Part shown: positions 9,137-18,080 of the stretch, one piece after another
Position numbering within the stretch: position 1 is the stretch's first letter
Layout: each line of letters opens with the position of its first letter
Assembly (NCBI GenBank): GCA_023269715.1
Contig: JAGDVO010000001.1
Location: 147,486-200,658 of the forward strand
Length of the DNA stretch: 53,173 bases
Direction: 5' to 3'
Origin: Thermosulfidibacter sp.
GTDB lineage: Bacteria; Thermosulfidibacterota; Thermosulfidibacteria; Thermosulfidibacterales; Thermosulfidibacteraceae
Notes under the pieces: model-generated
What the model was told of the DNA's origin: nothing
What the model saw: the letters and a program-made list of their open reading frames with translations, nothing else
Databases searched by the model: none
Program-made: the position numbers and the translations under genes

Positions 9137-9790
9137 TTGGACATAGTAAAACTAAAGAATATCCAAGAAAAACTAGTACAAAGAGTAATAAGAGAGGGAA
9201 GACCCTACATAGAGTACATAGGAGGAGTAGATCTAGCTTTTTCGGGCGATAGAAGATTTGCCTTCGTAACTATAGTTGTGATCAAATTCCCAGATTTGGA
9301 AGTGGTAGAAGTGGTGAAAGAAAAGGACAATGTAAAATTCCCATATATCCCCGGATTCTTGGCCTTCAGGGAACTACCACCTATACTTAAGGCACTAAGA
9401 AGAGTAAGAACAAAAATAGATCTCATGATGGTAGATGGCCACGGGATAGCACATCCGAGGAGACTTGGCATCGCTTCACATCTTGGTGTAGTAAAAAATA
9501 TCCCGACAATAGGCGTTGCAAAATCGATACTCGTTGGAAAATTTGAAACGCCTGATGACAGGAAGGGTAGCTATAGTTACATATACGATAGAGACGAAAT
9601 AATCGGGGTTGTTTTGAGGACAAAAAAAGGAACGAAACCGATATTCCTATCAATAGGTCATATGATCTCTCTTGATTATGCTATAGAAATAACCTTAAAA
9701 TGTGTGAAAGGCTACAGAATACCAGAGCCAACAAGGTTAGCACATATAGAAGTTGAAAATATGAGGAGAGGTCAAAATGCGCTATGGTGA
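9137..9790 (+). CDS. nfi: endonuclease V (deoxyinosine 3' endonuclease)
   Basis: Nicks DNA one nucleotide 3' of deoxyinosine, starting repair of deaminated adenine, a lesion favoured by heat. The catalytic carboxylates are all visible: Asp32 in GGVDLAF, Glu79 in PGFLAFREL, Asp100 in [10 protein letters not shown], with [12 protein letters not shown] after it. The start is TTG 9137, one base after the purB stop; no better start lies near. Length 217 is normal. It overlaps queF by 14 bases. Confidence 0.95.
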   Translation: MDIVKLKNIQEKLVQRVIREGRPYIEYIGGVDLAFSGDRRFAFVTIVVIKFPDLEVVEVVKEKDNVKFPYIPGFLAFRELPPILKALRRVRTKIDLMMVDGHGIAHPRRLGIASHLGVVKNIPTIGVAKSILVGKFETPDDRKGSYSYIYDRDEIIGVVLRTKKGTKPIFLSIGHMISLDYAIEITLKCVKGYRIPEPTRLAHIEVENMRRGQNALW

Positions 9791-10145
9791 GAAAGAGATA
9801 GAAGAAGCAAAGCTAGAAGTATGGCCAAATCCCTCAATTGATAGGGATTACGAAATAGAAATAACCTTCCCCGAATTCACATGTCTGTGCCCTAGATCAG
9901 GCTACCCTGACTTTGCAACGATAAGGATAAAATATATACCGGACAAGTACATAGTTGAACTAAAATCACTAAAACTCTACCTGAATAAGTACAGAAACCT
10001 GTATATATCACACGAAGAAGCCACCAACAGGATATTTGACGATCTTAAGAATCTACTCCAGCCTAGATATCTCGAAGTTATTGGCGACTTCAATCCAAGG
10101 GGAAATGTAAAAACGATAATAAAAGTAACGACCAAAAGAGATTAA
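9777..10145 (+). CDS. queF: preQ0 reductase (NADPH-dependent 7-cyano-7-deazaguanine reductase)
   Basis: Reduces the nitrile preQ0 to preQ1 in queuosine tRNA modification. This is the short unimodular form (122 residues) of the tunneling fold. The substrate-binding Cys is Cys38 in CLCPRSG, with the proton-donor Asp45 in YPDFA, and the NADPH/fold motif ELKSLKLY follows. Cys36 beside the catalytic Cys is an extra thiol, since many homologues have Ser or Thr there. A GAGGAGAGG lies ahead of ATG 9777, inside nfi. It ends the operon; xthA converges 7 bases away. QueC, QueD and QueE are not in the window. Confidence 0.95.
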   Translation: MRYGEKEIEEAKLEVWPNPSIDRDYEIEITFPEFTCLCPRSGYPDFATIRIKYIPDKYIVELKSLKLYLNKYRNLYISHEEATNRIFDDLKNLLQPRYLEVIGDFNPRGNVKTIIKVTTKRD

Positions 10146-10152
10146 TATAAAA

Positions 10153-10929
10153 CTAAAGGTCAAACTTGGCCACAATAGGAGCGTGATCAGAAGGTTTTTC
10201 CATTTTTCTGGCGCCAAGATCCACAAAGCACTCTTTAACCTTTTCAACAAGGGGACTAGTAACAAGAACGTGATCAACTCTCCAACCAAGTCCTCTACCA
10301 ATAGCGTTTTTAACTCTGTAATCAAAAAAAGTATAAACACGATCGGGATTAAACATCCTGAAAACGTCCACAAAACCCCACTCTATAATTCTCCTATATG
10401 CATCCCACACTTCATCCCTGAAACAGACATGCCCATACAAACGCTTAGGATCATGTACATCTATATCGGTGGGCGCTATATTCAGATCTCCCACAAGTAT
10501 AAGGGAATCATTCTTAGAATATTTAGACTCTATATAGCGGATGAGAGCATCCAAAAACTCTAACTTACGTTTAAATTCTTCGTCCTCTGGACTCCTACCT
10601 TGTGGTACATATAAATTCATAAGTTTCAGGTTATCAAACTCAACCTCTATCAATCTGGAAAGATCTTTACCAAATAAACCCATACCCAATAGCCTAACAT
10701 CAAGTCCTCCTTTATATCCAATCGCTACTCCCGACTTCGCCTTCTCTCCCGAAAAGTAAACCAAATAACCTCTTCCCTCAAAATAACTCACAGGGAATTC
10801 ACTATCCGCAACCTTCGTTTCCTGTAAACACAGGATGTGCGGATCGTACCTGGAAATCAAATAGTCAAGCACGTGAAAACGAGATCTTACAGAATTAACA
10901 TTATAGGTTATTAAAGTGAAAAGGGGCAT
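10153..10929 (-). CDS. xthA: exodeoxyribonuclease III / AP endonuclease
   Basis: Processes abasic sites and 3' blocked ends in base excision repair. The 258-residue EEP-fold protein has TYNVNSVRSR at the N-terminus, LQETK (metal-binding Glu), VGDLNIAPTDIDVHDP (catalytic Asp and Asn) and the terminal SDHAPIVAKF (His). It is 12 bases downstream of fmdB in the same orientation. Its start codon lies in the loop of a small G+C hairpin (10923-10939), which may attenuate transcription or translation. Confidence 0.95.
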   Translation of the reverse strand: MPLFTLITYNVNSVRSRFHVLDYLISRYDPHILCLQETKVADSEFPVSYFEGRGYLVYFSGEKAKSGVAIGYKGGLDVRLLGMGLFGKDLSRLIEVEFDNLKLMNLYVPQGRSPEDEEFKRKLEFLDALIRYIESKYSKNDSLILVGDLNIAPTDIDVHDPKRLYGHVCFRDEVWDAYRRIIEWGFVDVFRMFNPDRVYTFFDYRVKNAIGRGLGWRVDHVLVTSPLVEKVKECFVDLGARKMEKPSDHAPIVAKFDL

Positions 10930-10939
10930 AAAAAGCCCC
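10923..10939 (-). promoter_or_regulatory. hairpin over the xthA start codon
   Basis: On the minus strand GGGGC, a 7-base loop containing ATG, then GCCCC and TTTT. The G-run is also the only plausible ribosome-binding sequence for xthA. It may be a weak terminator between fmdB and xthA or a translational shut-off; a five-pair stem is marginal. Confidence 0.4.
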
Positions 10940-10941
10940 CA

Positions 10942-11181
10942 TTAAGAACATGTGGAACAACTAGTAGTAGAGCAACAAGAACAACTGCTACTATCACTCG
11001 TTCCCTTTCCGTAATCAACAGAATGCCAACCGGTTCCCTTAAGTACAAAGGAGCTCCTAGAAATCAACCTTTTCACTTCACCACCACACTTAGGACAAAC
11101 CTTGATAGGTTCATCACTGAAAGACTGGAGTTTCTCAAAAACATGGCCACAAGCATTACATTTGTACTCATAAATCGGCAT
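10942..11181 (-). CDS. FmdB-family zinc-ribbon regulatory protein
   Basis: A 79-residue protein of the FmdB/CxxC-CxxC family: [19 protein letters not shown] followed by [13 protein letters not shown]. Family members are small zinc-ribbon proteins, one of which was linked to regulation of amidase genes; for most the role is unknown. I chose ATG 11181 because GGGAGGTGG lies just before it; an upstream in-frame ATG at 11196 would read through that sequence. The last 17 residues are almost only Ser, Thr and Cys (five Cys), an odd, low-complexity tail. It lies between ilvE (45 bases upstream on the transcript) and xthA. Confidence 0.85.
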   Translation of the reverse strand: MPIYEYKCNACGHVFEKLQSFSDEPIKVCPKCGGEVKRLISRSSFVLKGTGWHSVDYGKGTSDSSSCSCCSTTSCSTCS

Positions 11182-11226
11182 CTTTCCACCTCCCATAGCT
11201 ATATTGCTAATTACTAATATAATTCA

Positions 11227-12141
11227 TCACTTAACATAGTCAAGCCAGTGCTCATACTTGTCTATTTCGCCTCTTACAACCTTAAAGTACAGATCCTGCA
11301 ACTTTTTTGTTATTGGTCCTGGCATACCATCGCCTATAACTCTTCTATCAACTTCTCTCACAGGGGTAATCTCGGCTGCTGTACCTGTTAGGAAGATCTC
11401 ATCGGCGATATAAACCTCATCTCTTGTGATTCTCTCTTCTTTAAACTCAAGGGAAAGGTCTTTTATCAATCTTATAACCGTATCTCTAGTTATACCCTCA
11501 AGAATACCTGTGGCCGGAGGGGTCTTAATAACACCCTTTCTGACAACAAATATATTCTCTCCACTACCTTCTGTCACATAACCATCAACATCCAACATAA
11601 GAGCCTCATCATAACCTTCCAGAAGAGCTTCTATCTTAGCAAGCTGAGAATTAACATAATTACCACAAACTTTCGCTTTCGTCATAGAAACGTTCACATG
11701 ATGCCTATTAAATGAACTTACCTTACATCTTATGCCTTTATTTAACCCCTCTTCGCCTAGATAGGCTCCCCACTCCCAGCATATTATAGCCACATCAACC
11801 TTGTTATTCAGAGGGTTCAGTCCCATAGCTCCGCTTGAGTAGAAAGCAATTGGCCTTATATAACAATTTCTAAAACCATTTGCCTTTATAGTCTCGTGTA
11901 TTGCCTTTCTTATCTCCTCCTTTGAGAAAGGTATCTTCATGTAACAGATATGAGCGGAGTGGAACAACCTTTCTATATGTTCATAATTCCTAAATATAGC
12001 TGGACCCTTCTTTGTCTCATAACACCTTATACCCTCAAACACACCCAAACCATAGTGCAAAGTATGCGTTAGCATATGGATCTTGGCCTCATCGAACTTT
12101 ATTAACTCCCCGTTAAACCACACGTAATTCGCCTTTATCAT
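11227..12141 (-). CDS. ilvE: branched-chain amino acid aminotransferase
   Basis: A fold-type IV PLP enzyme that transaminates Leu, Ile and Val and their 2-oxo acids. At 304 residues it matches IlvE length. The PLP lysine lies in [13 protein letters not shown] near residue 157, and [23 protein letters not shown] and [15 protein letters not shown] are family landmarks. The opening [21 protein letters not shown] is characteristic. It overlaps the upstream nitroreductase by a few bases, so it is translated from the same message. Confidence 0.95.
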   Translation of the reverse strand: MIKANYVWFNGELIKFDEAKIHMLTHTLHYGLGVFEGIRCYETKKGPAIFRNYEHIERLFHSAHICYMKIPFSKEEIRKAIHETIKANGFRNCYIRPIAFYSSGAMGLNPLNNKVDVAIICWEWGAYLGEEGLNKGIRCKVSSFNRHHVNVSMTKAKVCGNYVNSQLAKIEALLEGYDEALMLDVDGYVTEGSGENIFVVRKGVIKTPPATGILEGITRDTVIRLIKDLSLEFKEERITRDEVYIADEIFLTGTAAEITPVREVDRRVIGDGMPGPITKKLQDLYFKVVRGEIDKYEHWLDYVK

Positions 12142-12692
12142 CTTTCCTTCCTCCCAAATTTATTGAAGTGTGTAAATTCCTCTATTTCCCTTCTCTTCGG
12201 CGCAGGAAGTACAACCTCAGGATAACCAAGTGGAATTATCTCAACAACCTCATAACCTTCAGGAACATCTAGAATCTCTGCCGCCCTTTTGTGATCAAAA
12301 AGACCCACATGAACAGAACCTATACCCAGATCCCAGGCAGCCAAAACAGCGTGTTCAAGAGCAATGCCCATATCAAACATATACCAATCACCCTTATCCG
12401 TTGTAGCTTGACCCTTGTAGAAGCCAGAGATGTTCCTCTTGGCAACTCCAACTAGGAGAACAGGAGCAACGCCACAAGCCTCATAAGCAGGGTTCCTTGG
12501 TGGCAGCGTTTCCTGAAGTTTTTTCTTCACCTCCTCATCGGTAACGACTATTATTTCCCAGCATTGTGTGTTCGCCCAAGAAGGCGCCCATTTAACAGCC
12601 TCTAGTATCCTTCTCAAAGCTTCTTCAGGTATAGGATCGGGCTTCATCTTTCTAACGCTTCTTCTAGTTCTTATTACCTCAAAAAACTCCAT
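12138..12692 (-). CDS. nitroreductase-family FMN oxidoreductase (second)
   Basis: A nitroreductase-fold flavoprotein of 184 residues: [13 protein letters not shown] (FMN phosphate site), [32 protein letters not shown] and IIPLGYPE. It differs from the copy at 1335-1907 and belongs to a different subgroup with a charged tail. ATG 12692 is preferred; GTG 12695 is one codon upstream. It sits tightly between gltX and ilvE. The substrate is unknown. Confidence 0.85.
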   Translation of the reverse strand: MEFFEVIRTRRSVRKMKPDPIPEEALRRILEAVKWAPSWANTQCWEIIVVTDEEVKKKLQETLPPRNPAYEACGVAPVLLVGVAKRNISGFYKGQATTDKGDWYMFDMGIALEHAVLAAWDLGIGSVHVGLFDHKRAAEILDVPEGYEVVEIIPLGYPEVVLPAPKRREIEEFTHFNKFGRKER

Positions 12693-12694
12693 CA

Positions 12695-14110
12695 CTACAC
12701 CCCCCGGCTTTTGATAAAATCAATTGCTTTTTTAATTCTTTTAACCAATTTTTCTTTCCCTGTCAAAAGGATAATCTCAACTAAACCAGGGCTTACCGTC
12801 CTACCCGTAATGGCAAGTCTGACAGTTTGAGCTATATCTTTTAACTTTATGTTGTGCCTCTTTATAACGTTGTTAAAAAGTTCTTCGATCTTTTCCGGGG
12901 TAAGTTCGTCTATTCTCTCAAGCTCATCAAGGACAGACTCAAGATAGGAAATCTTATCAGGGTTAAAGAACTTTTCCACGCCTGATTCATCGTAGCTTTC
13001 CACCTCTTTATAGAGGAACAGGGAATGTTCAACCATCTCTTTGACAGTACGAGCCCTTTCCTTGAATACAATCACTACATCCCTTATATATTCCTTAGGA
13101 GGCAACTCCTCCTCTTTCAAAATACCCTCTTTGACGAGAAATTCGGCGTATAAGTCAGAGAGCCTATCAATATCTGTATTTTTGATATAATAGTGGTTTA
13201 GCCACAGTAGTTTTTCGTAATTATAAACAGCTGGAGATTTCCCCACATCCTCCAATCTAAACAGCTCTATAAGCTCCTCCTTATTGAATATCTCCCTATC
13301 ACCATAGGACCATCCAAGCCTTACTAGGAAATTGAACAAAGCTTCAGGTAAAATCCCCTCCTCTCTATAGGCTCTTACACTTACCGCACCGTGCCTCTTT
13401 GATAGCTTTTTTCTATCTGGTCCAAGTATCATTGGAACATGGGCAAACTGAGGGATAGGGTAACCCAGAGCCTTATATAGCTGTATCTGCTTGGGAGTGT
13501 TATTTATGTGGTCCTCACCTCTTATCACATGTGTAATACCCATTAGAGCATCGTCAACAACGACCACAAAATTATAGGTGGGGATCCCGTCACTCCTAAC
13601 TATTATAAAGTCATCCAGCTGGTTGTTTGGATAAACTATCTCACCTCTTATTATGTCCTTAAAGACCGTATAGCCCTCATTATCAACCTTAAACCTTACA
13701 ACCGGCTTAACACCACTCTTAGGAGCACATCTATTCCTACATCTACCATCATACTTGGGAATCCCGCATTTTTTTCTCATCTCTTCCTTTATCTCTTCCA
13801 ATTCCTCCGGAGAACACCAACAATAATAAGCCTTCCCTTCCTTTATGAGTCTCTCCGCTTCCATGGTGTAGATGCTCAGTCTATCGGTCTGCCTATAAGG
13901 CCCTTCATCCCAGTCAAGACCAAGCCATCTCATAGAATCGAGGATCTCTTCTATATATTCTTCTGTAGATCTACTCCTATCCGTATCCTCTATTCTGAGG
14001 ATAAACTTACCCTTCTTACCCCTTGCAAATAGCCAGTTGAATATAGCGGTTCTTGCTCCTCCGATATGTAGATGTCCCGTAGGACTAGGTGCAAATCTGA
14101 CTCTTACCAC
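12695..14110 (-). CDS. gltX: glutamyl-tRNA synthetase
   Basis: Class I synthetase that attaches Glu to tRNA-Glu (and in organisms with GatCAB also to tRNA-Gln; gatC is in this window). The HIGH motif is HIGG in [17 protein letters not shown] and KMSKS is KLSKR in [12 protein letters not shown] Cys-rich insert (CWCSP then [14 protein letters not shown]) may bind zinc. I chose GTG 14110 because GGAGG lies 7 bases before it and the protein then begins V-R-V-R-F-A-P-S, the normal family start, giving 471 residues; a longer frame to 14167 adds 19 residues without homology and would overlap the promoter. Confidence 0.96.
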   Translation of the reverse strand: MVRVRFAPSPTGHLHIGGARTAIFNWLFARGKKGKFILRIEDTDRSRSTEEYIEEILDSMRWLGLDWDEGPYRQTDRLSIYTMEAERLIKEGKAYYCWCSPEELEEIKEEMRKKCGIPKYDGRCRNRCAPKSGVKPVVRFKVDNEGYTVFKDIIRGEIVYPNNQLDDFIIVRSDGIPTYNFVVVVDDALMGITHVIRGEDHINNTPKQIQLYKALGYPIPQFAHVPMILGPDRKKLSKRHGAVSVRAYREEGILPEALFNFLVRLGWSYGDREIFNKEELIELFRLEDVGKSPAVYNYEKLLWLNHYYIKNTDIDRLSDLYAEFLVKEGILKEEELPPKEYIRDVVIVFKERARTVKEMVEHSLFLYKEVESYDESGVEKFFNPDKISYLESVLDELERIDELTPEKIEELFNNVIKRHNIKLKDIAQTVRLAITGRTVSPGLVEIILLTGKEKLVKRIKKAIDFIKSRGV

Positions 14111-14148
14111 CTTGCAACCTCCAAGGACAATTTCAATGTTGTCTTTCC

Positions 14149-14178
14149 ATACTAAATGATGTAGCAATCATATATCAA
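14149..14178 (-). promoter_or_regulatory. candidate promoter for the gltX operon
   Basis: TTGATA (14173-14178), 18-base spacer, TAGTAT (14149-14154) on the minus strand, about 40 bases upstream of GTG 14110. It overlaps the region just ahead of the divergent methyltransferase gene. Confidence 0.45.
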
Positions 14179-14188
14179 GAGGTAAACC

Positions 14189-15133
14189 ATGAAAGTTAAA
14201 ATACCGGATGAATTACTTAACAGATGGAAGCTCATCTTTGGTGAAGAACTGGAAGAATTCCTAGAAGCGATCCATAGACCACTAAAACCGAGTATCAGGA
14301 TAAACACCCTAAAGGCTGAAAAAGAGGAAGTATTACACATCCTAAAAAAGAGAGAGCTTGAAATCACCGAAATACCCTGGTTTGAGAAAGGTTACTTCAT
14401 AGAAAACATAAGTGATGAGGAATCAATTGGAAACTGGTGGGAACACTTCGCAGGTATAATATACGTGCAATCCGCGGATTCTATGATACCACCTGTTGTA
14501 CTTGAGATATCTGAGAATAACATAGTTTTAGATATGTGTGCATCCCCAGGTAGTAAAACAACACAGATGGCAGACATGATGAACAACCAGGGAGCGATAG
14601 TTGCAAACGATGTCAGTATTGATAGAATAAAAGCACTAACAAGCAACCTAGAAAGGATGGGTGTGGTAAACACAGTAGTAACTATGATGGATGGCATAAG
14701 ATTCGGGAAATTAATGCCTGAAGCTTTTGATAGAATCCTAGTCGATGCCCCCTGTTCAGCTGAGGGAACTATTAGGAAATCATACAAAGCCATACATAAC
14801 TGGAAACCATGGGCTTATAAAAAATTGGCCAACATACAAAAAAGTCTATTAATTTCAGCATACAAGGCTCTAAAGCCAGGCGGGATAATTGTCTATTCCA
14901 CTTGTACCTTTAGCCCCGAAGAGAATGAAGAAGTGGTATCAAGCCTACTCGAAAGGTATCCCGCAACTCTAGAAGAGATGAAGATACCAGGGATAATTGT
15001 TGTACAGGGTTTTGTAGAATGGAATGATAAGAAATTCAACAAAGAACTAAAAAAATCAATAAGAATATATCCACACAAAAACGAAGTAGGAGGATTCTTC
15101 ATTGCAAAAATTAGAAAACCTGAGAATCAGTGA
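14189..15133 (+). CDS. NOL1/NOP2/Sun-family RNA m5C methyltransferase
   Basis: An SAM-dependent cytosine-C5 RNA methyltransferase (RsmB/RsmF/Nop2 relatives). The SAM site is [16 protein letters not shown] near residue 113; the two catalytic cysteines are in [10 protein letters not shown] and [13 protein letters not shown]. Length 314 means it lacks the N-terminal NusB-like domain of RsmB, so it may be a Nop2/Trm4-like or RsmF-like enzyme. The target nucleotide (rRNA or tRNA) cannot be read from the sequence. AAGAGGT precedes ATG 14189. It overlaps mqnE by 32 bases. Confidence 0.88.
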   Translation: MKVKIPDELLNRWKLIFGEELEEFLEAIHRPLKPSIRINTLKAEKEEVLHILKKRELEITEIPWFEKGYFIENISDEESIGNWWEHFAGIIYVQSADSMIPPVVLEISENNIVLDMCASPGSKTTQMADMMNNQGAIVANDVSIDRIKALTSNLERMGVVNTVVTMMDGIRFGKLMPEAFDRILVDAPCSAEGTIRKSYKAIHNWKPWAYKKLANIQKSLLISAYKALKPGGIIVYSTCTFSPEENEEVVSSLLERYPATLEEMKIPGIIVVQGFVEWNDKKFNKELKKSIRIYPHKNEVGGFFIAKIRKPENQ

Positions 15134-16208
15134 CAAAAACCTATTTAAAATTCTCGAAAAAGTAGAAGAAAATATACCACTTACGCTGGAAGAAGGAATA
15201 TATCTATACAAAACTGAAGATTTTTACGGTCTAATAGGAATTGCAAACTATCTAACAGAAAAAAAACATGGGTATAAAAGGTTTTTCTCTGTAAACAAGC
15301 ATATAAACCCCACAAATTACTGCATAAATAGATGTAAATTCTGTGCTTTTTCAAAAAAATGGGAAGATAAGGACGGTTACGCTTTAGAAATAAAGGAAAT
15401 TGTTAAATTAGTGGAAGAAGCGGTAGAAAACGGGGTAAGGGAAATCCATATAGTAAGTGGTTTACATCCTGAATGGCCCTACGAGTATTATGTAGAAATT
15501 ATAAAAACCATAAGGTGGAATTTTCCTTTCCTCACCATAAAAGCCTATACTGCAGTCGAGATAGACCATCTGGCAAAGATAGGAAAAAAGTCTGTAAGAG
15601 AAGTTCTAACAGATTTAAAAAATGCAGGACTAGATGCAATGCCGGGAGGGGGAGCTGAAGTATTCGGTAAAAGGATAAGGAGTAAAATTTGCCCTGAGAA
15701 GATAAGTGGAGAAAGGTGGCTTGAGATCCACAAAGTAGCACATGAACTTGGCATAAAAACAAACTGTACTTTGCTCTACGGCCATATAGAGGAAATAGAA
15801 GATAGGATAGACCATCTGATTAGAATAAGGGAACTACAATCAGAAACCGGTGGATTTCAATCTTTCATCCCACTCAGGTACCAAAAAACAGAAAAAATAA
15901 AGGTTACCAGAGAAACCTATGGCATCGACGATATAAGAACCATTGCGGTATCAAGACTTATGCTTCACAATGTACCCCATATTAAGGCTTACTGGGTAAT
16001 GCTTGGAGAGAACATAGCTCAATTCGCTCTTATCGCAGGTGCTAGTGAGATCGAGGGAACGGTTTACGGTGAGAGAATAGCTCACTCTGCAGGTACGAGT
16101 TCTCCGGATTATCTCACAAAGGACAGGATAATAAAACTAATAAAGGACATAGGTAAGATCCCTGTTGAAAGGGATGGACTTTACAGGGAGTTGGAGGTCT
16201 ACAGGTGA
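15102..16208 (+). CDS. mqnE: aminofutalosine synthase (radical SAM)
   Basis: Adds the enolpyruvyl adduct of 3-hydroxybenzoate (the MqnA product) to SAM to give aminofutalosine, the second committed step of futalosine-type menaquinone synthesis. The radical SAM cluster ligands are Cys74, Cys78 and Cys81 in [20 protein letters not shown] near 184, FIPLRYQ and a late [13 protein letters not shown] distinguish it from MqnC. The start is TTG 15102, 9 bases after AGGAGG and inside the methyltransferase gene. It is followed by mqnA (4-base overlap GTGA) and mqnC. Confidence 0.93.
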   Translation: MQKLENLRISDKNLFKILEKVEENIPLTLEEGIYLYKTEDFYGLIGIANYLTEKKHGYKRFFSVNKHINPTNYCINRCKFCAFSKKWEDKDGYALEIKEIVKLVEEAVENGVREIHIVSGLHPEWPYEYYVEIIKTIRWNFPFLTIKAYTAVEIDHLAKIGKKSVREVLTDLKNAGLDAMPGGGAEVFGKRIRSKICPEKISGERWLEIHKVAHELGIKTNCTLLYGHIEEIEDRIDHLIRIRELQSETGGFQSFIPLRYQKTEKIKVTRETYGIDDIRTIAVSRLMLHNVPHIKAYWVMLGENIAQFALIAGASEIEGTVYGERIAHSAGTSSPDYLTKDRIIKLIKDIGKIPVERDGLYRELEVYR

Positions 16209-17047
16209 CGATAGTCAAGGTTGGAGTTATAAACTATCTTAATACCTACCCTATTTATTACGGCATTGAAAAAGGACTCCTTAAAATACCAAGAAACACG
16301 GTAATAGTAAAGGGTGTTCCAACCGTTCTCAATAAACTCTTAGAAAACGGTGAAATAGACATATCTGTTATTTCCTCCTTTGAATACGCAAAAAACTACA
16401 AAAACTTGCTTATCCTACCAAATCTGTCAGTAGGAGCAAATAAGAAGGTTATGAGTGTCTTATTCTTAACCAGGAAACCCATAGAAAAATTAGGAGGGAG
16501 CAAAATCTACCTTACAAACGCATCTCTCACATCAAAGATGCTTCTCCTTATATATTTAAAGAAACTCGGTGTAAAACCAAAAATAGAGGAATTCGAATAC
16601 TCCAAAGAGCTACCAAAGGAAGAACACGACGGAGTTCTAGTCATAGGGGATGATGCACTGATTTTAAGCCATAAAAATAGCTATAGCCATGCCTATGATC
16701 TTGCAGAGATATGGTACAGTATGACGAAACTACCCTTCGTTTTTGCCCTGTGGTGCGTAAATGAAAAATCCCTGATAGAAAAAAGGGATGACACGGCGAA
16801 TGTTATAGAGCTAATATACAAGAGTAAAGAGATTGGTAAGAAGAATTACAGAAAAATAGCTAGTGAAAAATCCAAAGAACTGGGCATTCCTTATAAGAAA
16901 TGTATGGAATACTTGAAAACACTTCATTTTGATTTAGACAACAAATACCTAGAAGGATTAAAACTATTTTTAAAACTTGCAAAGGAAGAGGGAATTATAA
17001 ATGAAGAACCAAGCCTTAGATTCTATAATAGCGAAAATAGAAGATAA
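16205..17047 (+). CDS. mqnA: chorismate dehydratase
   Basis: Dehydrates chorismate to 3-enolpyruvyl-benzoate, the first step of the futalosine pathway. The 280-residue periplasmic-binding-protein fold begins KVGVINYLNTYPIYYGI and has GEIDISVISSFEYAKN and LPFVFALWCVNE, matching MqnA rather than MqnD. The start is GTG 16205, coupled to the mqnE stop. It overlaps mqnC by 47 bases. Confidence 0.92.
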   Translation: MTIVKVGVINYLNTYPIYYGIEKGLLKIPRNTVIVKGVPTVLNKLLENGEIDISVISSFEYAKNYKNLLILPNLSVGANKKVMSVLFLTRKPIEKLGGSKIYLTNASLTSKMLLLIYLKKLGVKPKIEEFEYSKELPKEEHDGVLVIGDDALILSHKNSYSHAYDLAEIWYSMTKLPFVFALWCVNEKSLIEKRDDTANVIELIYKSKEIGKKNYRKIASEKSKELGIPYKKCMEYLKTLHFDLDNKYLEGLKLFLKLAKEEGIINEEPSLRFYNSENRR

Positions 17048-18080
17048 GATTGAAAGGAACGAAAGAATAACTGAAGAAGAAGCATTATGGCTTTTTATAG
17101 AATGTGACCTATCCATACTAGGATACCTGGCAAATAGGGCAAGATTTCACAAACATCCAGAAAAGATCGTTACTTTCCTTGTCGACAGGAATATAAACTA
17201 CACAAATGAGTGCGTATCACGCTGCAAGTTCTGTGCTTTCTGGAAGGAAAGAGGTTATATAATAAGTAAAGAGGAAATTTTCTCGAAGATAGAAGAAGCT
17301 CTATCCCTTGGAGCAACCAGCATACTATTCCAAGGAGGGCTAAATCCAAAATTGGGTCTAGCATGGTTTGAGGACATATTTAAGAGCATAAAAAAGAAGT
17401 TCCCAAACATTCATATTCACGGTCTATCAGCTCCAGAGATAGTATTTTTATCTATGATGGAGAATCTTACAATAGAAGAAGTTTTAATAAGACTCAAAAA
17501 TGCCGGACTAGATACTATTCCCGGTGGCGGAGCAGAAATCCTATCTCAAAGGGTACGAGAATTGCTATCACCAAAAAAATGTACAAAGGACGAATGGCTT
17601 CATGTTATGGAAGTAGCACATTCGCTTGGGATAAGAAGTAGTGCAACCATGATGGCTGGACATATAGAAAAACCAGAGGACGTAGTAGAACACCTCTCTA
17701 GCATAAGAAAACTCCAGGACAAAACTCGCGGATTTACAGCCTTTATCCCATGGATCTTCCAACCTAAGAATACCCAACTAGAACATATAGAAAAGGCAAG
17801 TGGCGCTTACTATTTAAGGATACTGGCACTATCTAGGATATTTTTGGACAACTTTGAAAACATTCAAGTCTCATGGGTAACGCAAGGAGGTAAATTTGCC
17901 CAAATAGGCCTATTTTTTGGGGCTAACGATTTTGGCTCACTTATGATAGAGGAAAATGTCGTAAAAGCAGCAGGTGTTAGTTATAGACTTAAACTTGAAG
18001 AGATTCTTAACCTTATAAGAGAAGCTGGTTTTAAACCGGCAAAGAGAAACATCCTATACGAAATCCTGGAGGTATACTGA
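17001..18080 (+). CDS. mqnC: cyclic dehypoxanthinyl futalosine synthase (radical SAM)
   Basis: Cyclises dehypoxanthine futalosine in the menaquinone pathway. It is a paralogue of MqnE with radical SAM ligands Cys71, Cys75 and Cys78 in NECVSRCKFCAF. MqnC-specific landmarks are FIPWIFQPKNTQLE, SWVTQGGKFAQIGLFFGANDFGS and EENVVKAAGVSY. ATG 17001 lies within mqnA behind GAGGG. MqnB or an MTAN-type hydrolase, MqnD and prenyltransferases are not in the window; the final methyltransferase UbiE is at 51520-52212. Confidence 0.94.
   Translation: MKNQALDSIIAKIEDKIERNERITEEEALWLFIECDLSILGYLANRARFHKHPEKIVTFLVDRNINYTNECVSRCKFCAFWKERGYIISKEEIFSKIEEALSLGATSILFQGGLNPKLGLAWFEDIFKSIKKKFPNIHIHGLSAPEIVFLSMMENLTIEEVLIRLKNAGLDTIPGGGAEILSQRVRELLSPKKCTKDEWLHVMEVAHSLGIRSSATMMAGHIEKPEDVVEHLSSIRKLQDKTRGFTAFIPWIFQPKNTQLEHIEKASGAYYLRILALSRIFLDNFENIQVSWVTQGGKFAQIGLFFGANDFGSLMIEENVVKAAGVSYRLKLEEILNLIREAGFKPAKRNILYEILEVY

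Noticed and set aside
10183-10563. A 126-codon plus-strand frame over xthA
   Set aside because: It is antisense to strongly conserved exonuclease III motifs and has no domain of its own.
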